64,000 nt of DNA from Notospermus geniculatus (lineage: Eukaryota > Nemertea > Pilidiophora > Heteronemertea > Lineidae). Made by a program: the position numbers and the translations under genes. The notes under the pieces were generated by a model, which did no database searches, was not told the DNA's origin, and saw nothing but the letters and a program-made list of their open reading frames with translations. Positions 1-11,439 of this stretch are shown here, piece after piece (positions within the stretch are counted from its first letter, which is position 1; each line of letters starts with the position of its first letter). The stretch spans positions 11,176-75,175 of the forward strand of contig NMRB01001387.1 of NCBI GenBank assembly GCA_002633025.1, written 5' to 3'.

Positions 1-1629
1 CCCCCCCCCCCCCAATAGTGGTACCGGTAGGCTACCGGTATTTTGATGGCAATGCAGTTCAAATGCCTAGGCCTAGGCCTACACTTGAACATGCAGGTCA
101 TCTGTTCTTCTGGGACATAGGCCTAACCCTAACCAAGTTTCGGTCCGATTCGATTCTTAGCTTCGCTCCAGGTGGCCAAAAACAAGTCCTGCAACTTGGG
201 AATGACTTGCCCCAGATGTTCGATCATCCTCTCTCTGTCATTACACTATGTCAATGAGTGAGCACATGGTCCATGGACCATTTCATTCCATGACATGCCG
301 GACGAAACCAAACAACCGGCATGACCGGCGCGGGGATTTTATGCTTCAAAATACGCCTAAAATGGCACCAAACATCGTTTTAAACCTTTTAAAAAAAATT
401 TTTTTTTAATTTTTCAAAAAGTTTTCTTTCAAAAATTTTTTTTTCAAAAACCTTTTTTTCAAAAAAAAATTTTTTCAAAATTTTTTTTCAAAAACTTCAA
501 AAAAATTTTTCAAAAATTTTTTTTCAAAAACTTTTTTTCCAAAAAAAAGTTTCCCTACGGCCGTAGTTTGTTGGTTTTCGGGAGTTATGGAATGGGCAAA
601 GGGGCCAGTGACTCGGTGAGGGACCATCAGCAAAGTTCATTTAGGGAAACCTCTGCCAGGAGGACATCTATCTCTGAAGGAAAACCAAGATTGGTTGTTT
701 CAATCTATTTTGACATCCATAATAATCACTCCATCAGGGACTTCTCAGCTTGTCAAATGATAGCCTCTGCCAATGCCACCCCTGAAGTGCCTTATTTGGA
801 CAGGAGGGGGGTTCTAAAAGTTGTCTTTCTGGGCTCTGAACCTACCTTAGCTGACAGGTGAACAAGCCCAGAAAAGCCAATCAGATCTGATTATTATATA
901 ATGGGTAATACCCCTCTGTGGAAGCATGACATTGGGCTTAATTCATGTTTGTCAGGACAGTATCTTATAAGATTATGCAGTCAATCTAGCTCAAAATAGG
1001 GCCTAATAATCCAAAACAAATGGCAATTTTTTTTCACACTCCGAGTACAAGAGTACTAGACTTGCAGCCACCTGGTGGAAAGTAGAATGAGACTTTCCAA
1101 ATATATGAGACTATACCTGAATCATCCAAGTTCCAGTCTGCCCTTGCACTATCTTCCTGAAGGAAGCCAAAGAACTTTGGCCAGCCGGTTCATTAGCCGC
1201 ACCAAGCACCGCACCGTGGGTTCATTTTCCGAGTTCAAATTGCACCTCATTTGCTGCCAACATCTTCCTTCACCTGTGAATGCCATAAACTGACATTGAC
1301 TTCTCATTATAGCCCACATGCCACACTTACATTTCCAGCTGTTTTCAGCATTTGATCTTGGACATCCTGGTACATTTTCCAGGCATCGTGTTTATAAGGT
1401 GTGCCAATATTGAAGAGTTCGGAGTGATGTTAGGGTCTCGCATTACCCCTTACATTGTTTTCTTGAACCCTAGTTCCAGTGAAGTACTGAGTCATGACAA
1501 GGTGGAAAATATGCTGTGGAAATAGCTTGCACTAAAATGACTACCGGTAGTTTTGTATCCCCTGTATCAGGAGGAAAATCTAAGAAAAAATGACTAGAGT
1601 TTTTACCATCTCTAAATTTCGTTTTGTAG
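1..1629. other. Upstream region without a recognised exon
   Basis: The window begins with a run of 13 C, then CCGGTA- and AGGCCT-rich sequence. Bases about 135-185 resemble the dispersed repeat seen again at 18630-18690 (shared 'aagtttcggtcc' and 'ccaggtggc' pieces). Bases about 640-740 resemble the 'ggacacctct' repeat family found elsewhere in the window. The 5' exons of the downstream SLC7 gene, which should encode transmembrane segments 1 to about 6, are not visible here and probably lie upstream of the window. Confidence 0.6.
386..549. repeat. A/T homopolymer-rich low-complexity tract
   Basis: About 160 bases consist almost entirely of alternating T-runs and A-runs joined by single C bases (pattern T6-9 C A5-9). 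The tract is strongly self-complementary, so it could form many alternative hairpins. No coding potential is seen. Confidence 0.9.
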
Positions 1630-1729
1630 GAAAGGTCAACAATTTCCAGAATGCTTTTGAGGGCACCACGAAAGATGTTGGCAAGGCTTCCCTGGCCTTC
1701 TACTCGGGCTTGTTTGCTTATGCAGGATG
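1630..1729 (+). CDS. SLC7 exon: [10 protein letters not shown] segment
   Basis: The acceptor is ttttgtag and the donor is gtaagt. The exon encodes [20 protein letters not shown] followed by [13 protein letters not shown], matching the conserved LAT segment in which the extracellular loop leads into a transmembrane helix. It ends in phase 2 (GGA TG). Confidence 0.88.
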
Positions 1730-4700
1730 GTAAGTCAGCGTTTACTCAAGTAAAATATAGGTGTGGGCTGTAGAATTTAAATTTGACAAAATGTTGTCTA
1801 TAGAGAGTTAGTAATACCATATGTGGCATCACTTCACAATATTTATATTCATTTCATAACAATGAGAATATCTGCCATGTGATGCCTGTTGTATTGGAGA
1901 TGTACTCTGTATATTCAGTGCATCAGTTCTCAATTTCTGGTACCTTGGAACTTGAAGAATTGACATATGCCACAGATGTGGGAGACATAGAAACAAACAC
2001 AATATACGCCTAAAAATAGCCACGTATTGTCATAATAAAGAATCTGCGCAATAAAATGATTATCAAAAGTAGCCTTCATGTCGTCAAACATTTTATGGAA
2101 GCACCTGGTTATATGGTGTTTCTATTTGAATGATTGTACCACGTGCACTGACCATCAGGCAGTGACCATCATGCCGGTTTCTGTCTTAGTTTTATGGCCG
2201 GTTTCCCATCTAAAGTTCAACAACCGGTCAACACCATGTTTTATGATGAACAGTTGCAAAGATGCTATGTAAAAATGGGATATATTTTGTGCCTCAATCT
2301 TTAGAGCTGATTCATTGAGGTCCCTTTCAATACATGAGCAGACCCAGTCAGTGAATGGCCGGCCCAGCCTGTTCTTATTCATAGAGTACTCTAACATGCG
2401 ATGTTTGGAGTCTCCTGCTGTGACCTGACCTGTGAGTTTGTATTCACCTGGTATGCACAGAGGATAATGTGATTGTCCTCCCGCCATTGTGTCACGCTAC
2501 CCACGCTCCAATTGAGATGTGTGAAGTATGAAATCATGACGTCTTGTATCTGTAGGTCAATGGTTAGGAGAATAACATACTTGAGGAATATAGCGCCACC
2601 TATCTGAGAAAAGTAGTACACAGGCTGAAATTTTCTCTGAAATAACTATAAGAAGCCACACATGTGTGTGTAAAAGAAGCAGGCTAAGGCCCGTATTCTA
2701 GAAGCCTCCTTAAGTCTAAGGTCCACTTTAACCTTTTGTATTTTGCCCTGCAAACAATAGCTAAAGGTAATCCTTTTAAAGAGTTAAGGAAGCTTCTAAA
2801 AAATACGGCCCTAAGTGTTCAACACCAGACCTGTTAGGGCCAGTCATGTATAGTATAAGTCGTGCAACAGCGAATGTTAATACGGAAACGGATTTCTTCA
2901 ACAGCGGGACAAATCATACAAACAGCTGTCCATAGTTCCTCGGGTTGAATTGCCCATGGAGAGCCAACTTGGAAGGGAAAATTCTCACATGGAGAGGCAC
3001 GTTAGGCCTGATTAATTAGGCTATTAAATCATACTGATCCTACAGAAAACACCTTCACTCGCTCTCCTATTTCCAATAGTAGTTTGTCATGCGGATTAAA
3101 GTACATGTACACATTCTGATGAAATTCAAATTTTAAGTTGCGTCTCTCAATTGCACAGCTCACACCTGCTGTTCTGTTGAGAGAGACTGAATGACCGGGT
3201 TTGTGAATGAATAGAGGCGGCTATTGATTCTATCATAGTAGATCTCTCGACAGAGAAAAACAGATGGGGGTTTTTGGGGGGGGTTTCAAAACTGTCGCTC
3301 TTTTCCATTCATTTCAAATAATCAAATTCAATAACTAATTCTAGTGATTCTGAAGTGGGGCCTCTCTTTGCGGACACCTCTTCAGGACACCTCTCTCTTA
3401 GGGACACCAAACTTCAGTCCATCGTTTCTATTCATTGTGACCTCTGTAATAAGGACACCTTTCAATAAGGACGGCAGTGTCAGTCCCCAGGATGTCTGCA
3501 GTTGAGGGGTTTCACTGTTCGTAGATAAATATCACTGTCATGACTGTTGTGTCTAGAAATAACGTCTGATGCACTGGTGTTGAAATTGCAGTGCCATCTT
3601 TAGGCTGATTAAGTTAACTGCTGTACTAGCCTCTATAACATCTTACTCATTTCGTGGCGACTCCACCNTCCGTGAATTTCACGGAAAGGTTTCTGGAGAC
3701 TTGACGATAATTTGAGCGTGTGTTCAAGGTTCATAATACATTCCACGGTCTAGTCAATTTCATTCCAAGTTGAAATGGGAAAATCAGCCTTGAATGTTCT
3801 TCTGTTTCAGACGTTTGGAGATAAGCTGTTTGGTGTGATGGCCTGGATTGTCCCGGTTTTCGTCTCGCTATCATGTTTTGGGACAGTCAACGGTTTGCTG
3901 TTCACGTCTGGCAGGTGAGTCTGTCTGGCGGATTGCAAGATATTGAACTTAACACTGATCATTTGTAGAGTGTGAAATGTATTATCGTACGGTACCATTC
4001 ATAAGTCTGTATAAAAATGAACACCTGTTTCACGTCGCCACATTTAGCACGGTACTGTACAAATTGATGATATAGATCATATTTAATAGTCAATGAACTC
4101 AACAGGTGAATAAATTCTCGCACATGCTGCAGTAATAAGGTTAATGCTCATGTGAATGGAACCATGTGAAGTCAGCCAGATGTTGTCTTTACTTTTGACA
4201 ATCATTCATAAACGTTAAGTAAAAACAAATGAATTGAATTAAGAGCCAGTATGGCACTGTACACTCTGTAGAAATATTGGTCAGTTTCATAATGTAGAAG
4301 AAAACAGGAGTGACCGGAGAAACCTGCCCTGTGTCCTCTCCACAGAGAGCAGAAATTGAACCCATGACATGTGAGGTGTCAGATGCTGGTGTTTACACTA
4401 CACCACTCTGACAGCCCTGTCTACAACAACATCATTTTACCTTATTGCTGATAAATTAAAATTTTTGGTCATTTTCAGACTATTCTTCGTAGGAGCGCGT
4501 GAACAACAGCTACCAGATTTTCTTGCCATGATTCACATCGAGAGATTCACACCAATGCCTGCTCTTCTGTTCACGGTAGGTAAACACCCTGGCAGCCATC
4601 TTGGATCATTTTCTTGGAAATTCTAAGACTGGCAGTGAAACGGTTGTACCAGTAAGCAGTTGAGCTCACTAAGTGCAGAGCCCTCTATGCTCTGCTGGAA

Positions 4701-7700
4701 GAACCAACCATGCAGTATTCAATAAAGATCCCAGAGCACTTCAAGGGTACCCCCCCAAACGATATTGAGGATACTGACTGATTCCTTTGCCGTTTTCTTG
4801 CAGGCCGCTCTCTCATTGTTGATGTTGGTGTCAAGTGATATGTTTGCTCTCCTCAACTACATGAGCTTCGCCCAGTGGCTCTCGGTCGGCGCCTCGATAG
4901 CCGGGATGTTGTGGCTGCGTCACAAGGAACCAGATCGGCCGAGACCTATCAAGGTATGACGTATCCCCAGAGTAAATCAAGTGAGAGAGGGGTACTATCA
5001 AGTGAGAGAGGATTTTCAAAAAAAATATTGAAGGGATTTATTTCAGATTGTTGAAATGAATAAACTTTCTTGAAAGATTTTCTCCTCAAATTGCAAATTT
5101 TGAGAAATATCGCACAGAACATGCCGTCTGCTGAGAATGTGTTGTCTGCTCATGCTCATTGTTGATGATATTTTCTGTTCCAGTTCCACGCGATCATCCC
5201 CGTGACGTTCCTCATGTTCGTCGCATTCCTCCTCATCTTGCCACTCCACGCGGCGCCGATGGACACGGGAATTGGCCTTCTAATCATCTGCACGGGTATA
5301 CCAGTCTACATTATAGGTATCGCGTGGAAGAAAAAACCCAAGGCTTTTCTAAATTTTGTCGGTAAGTTTCATTTCCAAAAGATATTACTTACATGTAAAT
5401 TTGCCCGTTTACTACTTTAAACTGTAACGAATTCCAAATACTAATAAACAGAAGCGTTCTGCGAGGTTGACTGTCGGTGATAATGGCAGACACAAAAGGG
5501 CCATGTCGATTTAGAGGAATCGGAGGAATCGAAGGAATCAGAGGAATCGGGCCGGAAAATCCAGAAAATCACCGTATGATAGGGTATAAAATTACCAGAA
5601 CGGATAAATCACAACATTTCCTGTGCTATTGAGTTGTTATAATAAACTCATCATGATCGAGGTTGGTGATAAGAGAGTCTGATGACTTGAGGGCCGAATG
5701 CAAACACTTTAGGAGAAAAAGGGCCGAATTGCAAGTCCCACTAAAGCTATTATGATATTAACTCGATCACGTGGCTGTATTTAATATTTAGTACATGATA
5801 GCGGTGTGATCGTTAGTGTCTGATGGGCTTCAGACTGTGTTTTCCTCTGATTCCTCCGATTCCTCGGATTCCTCTAAATCGACATGGCCACACAAAAGGT
5901 AGCGAGAAGGGAGACTGTCTGATATACTCAGCACAATAACTCTGATGTGTGCTCGGCCAACCTGTAACCAATGCTTGATGCTTTTAAAACTGAAATTTTC
6001 TGAAATAGACCCTCCTACGCCTCCATATGGCCAGTTCCGAGCCCCTTGCTCCATTTGGTGATGGACAGATGGTTTCACCTGAATTTTATACTAACACCTG
6101 TGTACATATAAACCTTCTGGAAGAGCAATGGTGCACGAGGAATCTATCTGCATATAATCTAAATTTCCATTTAATGAATGCATCGTTGGTTCATAGCATT
6201 TGGAGACAACAGTGGTGCAGTGCTTGAGCATCAGACTGCTTTGCAAGAGCCCATGGGTTCGATTCCTAATGAAATCCATTGTTGCCTCAACTGGCCTGAG
6301 AGGAACAAGTGATGCAGTTTAATAACGAGTTACTCCTTGATTTGCCCAGAACAGTGACAGGAGAGACAACATTGATGTAAAGTGCTTTTCAGATCAGTTG
6401 AGAGGAGGAAGTGGTGACAGAGGAATTGAACACATGACGCCTCTGACACGAGTGGGATCCTCATTCGCTGCACTCCCTGCAGTGAAGCAACTCCTGTTTT
6501 GTGTTCCATTCAGATAAATTTGAAAATTGCTTGTTGCGATCTGCAATTGTTGTTGAAATCTTACCCTGAAATTAATCTAGCTTTGAGTTGAGGCAAGTTT
6601 CCACTTCAGTTGAGCCATGTTGATTTGCCCTCGGCGACCATCATCAAGTGAAGTCAGACGACAACAGACTATGGCATACAGCTGAAGTGTAAACCCGGTT
6701 TCAAGTTAAAGTTGAAGTTGCATTTTGGTCAATTTGGAGTTCTGCATTGTCCAAGTTTAAAGCCTGCGTTTCTTGTACTGTTCCATCTTATTACCTAACT
6801 TTCACACGTTTATTACAGCAAATCTAACACAATCGGGACAAAAACTGATGAAAGTGATGTAGACACATGAAAAAAACAGGCAGGTGAAACGATAAAAGAA
6901 ATTCAAAAAAGCGCCGAGAGCTCGTTTTTGGAATTCTTTCCAAGTTGAATTTTTCTCTTTTCGGTTGGGCATTCTTGTGGTGTAAGGACATAGATGAGTT
7001 TTGCTGGCAGCCATCTTGGATTGTCGCCTTGGAGATTTCGGGAATCCCTGCATGCTGACTCAGTCCCGTCGAAGATCAGAGTATGAATGCGCTTGTGGGA
7101 CTTTGAGTTTCCTGACATTTCCGTAGCAACCAGAAAGATGGCTGCATGCAAATCACATCTACCGGTATACAAACTGCAAGAAATGAAAAATTGACAAGTT
7201 GAATATCTCATGAACAAACAATATGACAAGATCATTTTCTAGATATGACAGTAGTGTCAATTTGCCAGCTTGCCTGCATCCACCCGCCTAAATTCCCAAC
7301 ACAAAAAGGTTTGACAAGTGGATCGAACCAAACCCTTTGGCCATACATGTATTTTGAAAAAAAAGTTGTCCAGGTTGTTCAACGTGGTGATATTTTCACC
7401 TCCTGTACAGGATTCATTTTGTGTGTCAGGTGTGATTGCATGCTGATTTATCTGAGGTCATATATCTTGAACATTTTCTCCGCATGACTTGTCGTGGGTA
7501 TTCTGCAAATGATAGCGAGTTTCAAGCCCCTGGGATAACATCAAACACTAACCGTAAAGATGGCACAATCGACGGAGCTTCAGCCAAAGCCACTGCGTTA
7601 CAATAATTTGAGGTTCTTATAGAGTTAGTGTTATTCGTGATTATCATAAGCTATGTAGAATTCCACTGGTAACTAACACTTTAACGGCCATTTCAACGAC

Positions 7701-8563
7701 AGCGCTTTCCACTGTGGTCTGTGGTGAGCAATGCGGTTTTCACTGGAACTGGGATGATTAGATTAACACATGAAATAATTGTCTAAATTATCAAATGACT
7801 CACCCAAATCCCATGAAAACCACACCACAAACCGCAGCGAAACTGCTTTAGTGGAAAGTGGCTTTGATAGTGGATGGTACAACATGTGATTTTCCTGCCT
7901 GTTCTTCATCTTTTTCAGCTCTCCATGTCGTGTATCGTCATCTCCGACTGTCTGTGATGTCACCTTCCCTGTTCCTTCCCTGTTCCACTTTGCACCCTTT
8001 TCAGTCCCTTCCTCTGCCATCAGGCCATTAGATTCCCCCTAGTGACGCAATTATAGGTCTGCTCCCAAATTAGCGCCACCAAAATTCATCCGAGATGTTT
8101 TAGCAACCTTAGAATGCAATATTATGACCGTACATGCCTTAAAAATGTATCTGAAATACAAGCATTTACCTTAGTAAAGTGTTCTCAGTGTACTCTGTTC
8201 CACCGATAGGGCAAAGGAGCTTGGCAAAAATGTAAATACAACCGTGAAGATAAAGTAGGAAGATAAAGTCAATAAAGGGCATCTGGCCCTGGGGGAATCT
8301 GAAGCCCTGGTAATATCTTTACCATGGCGATAGGGGACTTGAAAAATACCAGATGGCGCTATTGCTTTGTGAATTCCACAAGATATGGGTCGACCATGTT
8401 GCCAGCTGTGAAAAGCAGGGAAAGTGGATGAGATATAAAATTGGTCGGCCATATTGCTTCAAACATGGAAACTTATTGTCCTCTTTTCATTTCAGTCAAC
8501 ATGACCCAGAAGGGCCAAAAACTGATGTCCGTGGTACCACAGGAAACACCTGTAAGCGATTAA
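1630..8563 (+). CDS. SLC7 light-chain amino-acid transporter (LAT / y+LAT type), 3' half
   Basis: Exons at 1630-1729, 3811-3914, 4479-4575, 4804-4953, 5184-5361 and 8496-8563 encode the C-terminal half of an APC-superfamily amino-acid exchanger of the SLC7A5-A11 type. Family members are multi-pass plasma-membrane proteins that pair with an SLC3 heavy chain. Visible family landmarks are [30 protein letters not shown], the loop [15 protein letters not shown], a DRPRPIK segment after a hydrophobic helix, and a [10 protein letters not shown] tail before the TAA stop. All junctions from 3811 onward keep phase, with GT donors and AG acceptors. The first visible exon ends in phase 2 while the exon at 3811 starts in phase 0, so at least one exon is missing between them. 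The 5' exons are outside the window. The IHIERFTP loop favours y+LAT, but I cannot fix the subfamily. Confidence 0.9.
2685..2813. mobile_element. Small foldback (MITE-like) element, 'gccgtatt' family
   Basis: The left end reads taaggcccgtattctagaag and the right end cttctaaaaaatacggccct, giving terminal inverted repeats around an interior of about 85 bases. Related ends (ggccgtattc / gaatacggcc) occur at 16251-16383 and 23306-23373. No coding capacity is present, so it would be non-autonomous. Confidence 0.7.
3355..3527. repeat. Dispersed 'ggacacctct' repeat copy
   Basis: The copy contains several 'ggacacctct' and 'aggacacc' units. Similar sequence recurs near 640-740, 30010-30070, 37680-37730, 37920-37990, 40490-40625, 52510-52700 and 61700-61840, in both orientations. 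The unit looks like the interior of a non-autonomous DNA element, but its ends are not resolved. Confidence 0.6.
3811..3914 (+). CDS. SLC7 exon: transmembrane segment with CFGTVNG
   Basis: The acceptor is tctgtttcag and the donor is gtgagt. It encodes [20 protein letters not shown] then [14 protein letters not shown]. The family motif V-x-W-I-x-P-x-F-V-x-x-S-x-F-G-x-V-N-G is clear. Start phase 0, end phase 2. Confidence 0.9.
4295..4415 (-). mobile_element. tRNA-derived SINE-like copy (minus strand)
   Basis: On the minus strand, reading from about 4415, the sequence begins as a tRNA-like head: a 'tcagagtggtgtagtg' A-box-like piece, then 'gggttcaatttc' as a B-box-like piece. Copies with the same head occur at 6204, 17821, 20645, 36900-37010, 44855 and 53270. 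Confidence 0.6.
4479..4575 (+). CDS. SLC7 exon: [20 protein letters not shown]
   Basis: The acceptor is attttcag and the donor is gtaggt. The first base completes an Arg codon from the previous exon. The encoded loop, [20 protein letters not shown] and PMPALLFT, is the most family-diagnostic piece in this gene and resembles y+LAT members. Confidence 0.92.
4804..4953 (+). CDS. SLC7 exon: [13 protein letters not shown] helix and DRPRPIK
   Basis: The acceptor is ttcttgcag and the donor is gtatga. The 150-base exon is in phase 0 at both ends. It encodes two hydrophobic stretches around [20 protein letters not shown], followed by [14 protein letters not shown], the conserved basic loop after a late transmembrane helix. 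Confidence 0.92.
5184..5361 (+). CDS. SLC7 exon: last two transmembrane helices
   Basis: The acceptor is ctgttccag and the donor is gtaagt. It encodes two hydrophobic helices ([18 protein letters not shown] and [20 protein letters not shown]) followed by [11 protein letters not shown], as expected at the C-terminal end of the LAT membrane domain. It ends in phase 1. Confidence 0.92.
5499..5890. mobile_element. Foldback element with 9-bp GAGGAATCG repeats in its arms
   Basis: The left arm (about 5500-5546) reads ccatgtcgatttagaggaat and continues with three further GGAATC units. The right arm (about 5842-5889) is its reverse complement, ending ctctaaatcgacatggcc. The arms are nearly identical while the interior of about 295 bases is not, as expected for a foldback transposon or an inverted duplication. 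Confidence 0.75.
6204..6425 (+). mobile_element. tRNA-derived SINE-like element
   Basis: The head contains an A-box-like 'tggtgcagtgc' (6213-6223) and a textbook B box 'ggttcgattcc' (6256-6266) about 43 bases apart, the layout of an internal RNA polymerase III promoter. The tRNA-like head is followed by an unrelated body of about 160 bases. The 3' end is approximate. Confidence 0.75.
8496..8563 (+). CDS. SLC7 terminal coding exon
   Basis: After a 3.1 kb intron, the acceptor catttcag opens a frame in the phase left by the previous exon. It encodes [20 protein letters not shown] then SD and a TAA stop. The pattern T-x-x-x-Q-K-L-x-x-V-V-x-x-E is the usual cytoplasmic tail start in LAT proteins. 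The short tail and phase match make this the likely true end of the gene. Confidence 0.82.
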
Positions 8564-9344
8564 GTGGAAGATGAGAAACGTACGATAGTCTCACAATTGT
8601 CAACACATCGAAGGCTGGTGCCGGTGAGGGGTCATTGGAAGAAGAAATCAGTGAAGTCTGCACCTGTTGTGTGTCGTGTTTGACTGTGAGTTACCATGGA
8701 AAATCATCAGGATCTATTTAATACAGTTTGCATTTCCCCTCCAGGGGGCAGTAGCAGCTATTACGGAGATGGAATCTGTTGGTAATAGATCTGAACTTGA
8801 ACTTTTTTGCGCTACATTGTTGTATATGGCTTCTGAATTTGTGGAAACTGGTTGACAGTTCTCGTGTATTTTATGCTGGTTGGTCTTATTCACTGAAAAA
8901 AGCTATAGGAGCGGGGCGAGCATCCCCTCTAAATCCGCTCATGATAAAGTCCATGATTTGAGTCGAGTGTGATGGGTTGAAGGTCGCCAGCTCAGAATCC
9001 TGTCTCCCGGCTTCCACTGACTGCCAAAAAATCAAAACATCATAGTCATAATCAAACAGCCGAATGAGAGAAAAAATCTATCAGCATTTTCATGATTTAG
9101 TCACATTCGTTGTGACTTTCATGTGACACTTGGAGGGGCAGGGTCAATATTCTTGTTGACAATCATTACGTTTATCTGTCGGCTCATCACTGTGGGACAT
9201 TTTACAGTGGCCATTTGACATAATCAGTTCCCGTGCACTGACAGCTTGACTGTTACTGCTTGTGTTCTTTACATGTAGGACAGGGATGTTTTGGTGGTGA
9301 GGGAATACAGGTACCTGTATGATGTCATTACACTACAGTGGACA

Positions 9345-9565
9345 ATAACAGTAATGGGCCAGAACACGCTGCAGTAACTGTACAGTAATGGCCCAGAACA
9401 CACTGCAGTAATTGTACAGTTATGGCCCAGAACACACTGCAGTATTAACTGTACAGTAATTGCCCAGAACACACTGCAGTAATTGTACAGTAATGGCCCA
9501 GAACACACTGCAGTAACTACAATAATGCCCCAGAACACACTGCAGTAACTGTTATGTGTAAGTAA
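9345..9565. repeat. Minisatellite, about 34-bp unit
   Basis: About six to seven imperfect copies of a unit built on 'cccagaacacactgcagtaa' plus 'ttgtacagtaatgg'. The array runs directly into the 5' edge of the first segmental-duplication copy, and related 'agaacacactgca' units continue inside both copies. Confidence 0.85.
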
Positions 9566-11060
9566 TGGTCTAGAACACACTGCATTGCACAGAAACTGTA
9601 GATTGTACAATAAGGACCATGTGCAATAGTGCTATAGAACACACTGCAGTGCGCAGTAATTCTGCAGTGTGCAAGAATAGCCTAGAACACACTACAGTGC
9701 ACAGAGACTGCATTATGTATGGTGACCATTGAACTGAACAACTGCCCTGAGCACAAACCATTGTGGTTGGTTGAAGTCTTGGAGGTAACAGAACGCTCCA
9801 TTTCTCTGTATATTGTAGGATTTACAAGGTTTTAGGGTTTATTCTTTTACTTGCTTTGATAATAGATCAGAAAATTCAGCATTGCTGGCAGTGTTTGTGG
9901 CAGGATTACCCTGACTGCAGATCTTGATACCAAAGGATTCAGGGTGGCTTTGGGTATCAGTTTCATAAATTACATACAGGACTCTCTCGCTACAACGACT
10001 GCCAAGCATTGTCTGTGCCAAAAAAAGGAAAAAAAATCTAAAATGGAAAAAAACATACTGTTGGTGATGGGCTTTGTGTAGGCTGGTAGCGTTTTGCTAC
10101 CACAGAATTATTATTGTAATTGTGAAAAAAAATGTTGTTGTGCTACTCCTGTTGCTTGCACCATTAGAGTCGAAGTGTCGAGCACGTCATAATCTATTGC
10201 ATTCAATGTAATGTTCAAGTGGTTTTTAATGTTCTTTTTCAAAAACTTGTTTTATATGCTAAAATAAGTGGTAAGTACTAGTATAAGTAAAGTCGTCTCC
10301 GAATTTCGCAAATTTTCGCCCCCAACCTGGCTGCCAAGTTTGGTGTCACCTACAAGTGGCTGCCAAGTTTGGTACCTGGTATTAGGCTTACTTCTCATTT
10401 TCTTAAAAAATTTGCAAAATCCAGAGCCGACTTTACTTTATATACCGGTACTTGTCATTTTGTGTGTCATTTTTGTGCTGTATTTAGGGTATCTAAAATA
10501 AGTGGATTAGGAAAATGTTGATCATGCCAATTTTAAACATGTGCTGCCCTCTAATAGTAAAGACAGTAGTACTACCAAGAATCAGTGGGGGTGTGGTTGG
10601 TTGATATAACAGCTTACGGTACTCTACACTGCAGTGTACTTGATACAACATGATTGAGTTCTTACTTCAATCATTCATGTACCCGCTGCTGATGACAAAT
10701 GGAGATAATGTCTCAGTACATGTATAGACGTATCAACATTTCTGGAAGAAAACACAAAAAAATGTCACATCAAGTTTTCTTTGGCTTTTGTAGTGGTCGT
10801 TTATATGACTTGCACATCTTTCTATTTTTTCTCTGTTGGATCTGCACAATGTCTGACAACACTTTGTTTGTGGCTTTCTCCTGGCACCTGGCCAGACAGT
10901 AGCTGTTCAAATTAACACAGGATCACAGGTCTTGTCATTGCTGGGTGAATGGGAAGTGATTTGGTGAGTAGGTAAAAAGCTTTCGTAAAATGGAACTCGT
11001 ACTGGACCTTGGTGTCAGGTCATCTGGGCCCGGTTGCTCAAAACTCACGATAGCGCTAAC
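9557..11060 (+). repeat. Segmental duplication copy 1 (about 1.5 kb)
   Basis: Begins 'tgtaagtaatggtctagaac' and is nearly identical to 11440-12960 apart from small indels and substitutions. It ends at an N (11061) inside a hairpin MITE whose intact form is present at the end of copy 2. No coding frame is conserved across the two copies. Confidence 0.92.
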
Positions 11061-11439
11061 NCCATGTCATTGCAAGAAAAATGGCGTGGAATGTGTAAAT
11101 TTTGTTCGATTTGCATGAATGAAAGCTTAGAATACGGATCTCAGTTTCGTCTTTCCTGGTCTTAGACGTGCGCAGGTATTCTGCCGACATAAACCATGTA
11201 AACAGTGCATTTTCAGGCCGCAGAATGTTCGAATACCGGCACATAGTACCCCCAGCTCACGCTAGATGGCAGTGACAATCCGGACTGCGTCGGTACCGCT
11301 GATCACTTCAAGCGAGCAGACTTAATTGCTGTGCAAACACTGCAGGCCTTTGTGTTCCATTGTTTGGGGAGGTGTGAAAAAGGGATTATAGAGGGGTAAT
11401 TAGCTCGCTGTTCCTCCTGTCAGTATAATTCCTCCAAGG

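Larger units (their letters stand above)
1730..3810 (+). other. SLC7 intron(s) with missing exon and single N
   Basis: The span should contain the exon(s) for about 60 residues (the conserved segment beginning near NYLNFVTEE in relatives). I find no such frame on either strand. A single N at 3667 interrupts the sequence and may stand for a larger unresolved gap. A foldback element (2685-2813) and a 'ggacacctct' repeat copy (about 3355-3527) also lie here. Confidence 0.7.
5362..8495 (+). other. Last SLC7 intron, repeat-rich
   Basis: This intron holds the foldback element at 5499-5890 and the SINE-like copy at 6204-6425. No additional in-phase exon of the transporter was recognised in it. Confidence 0.7.
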
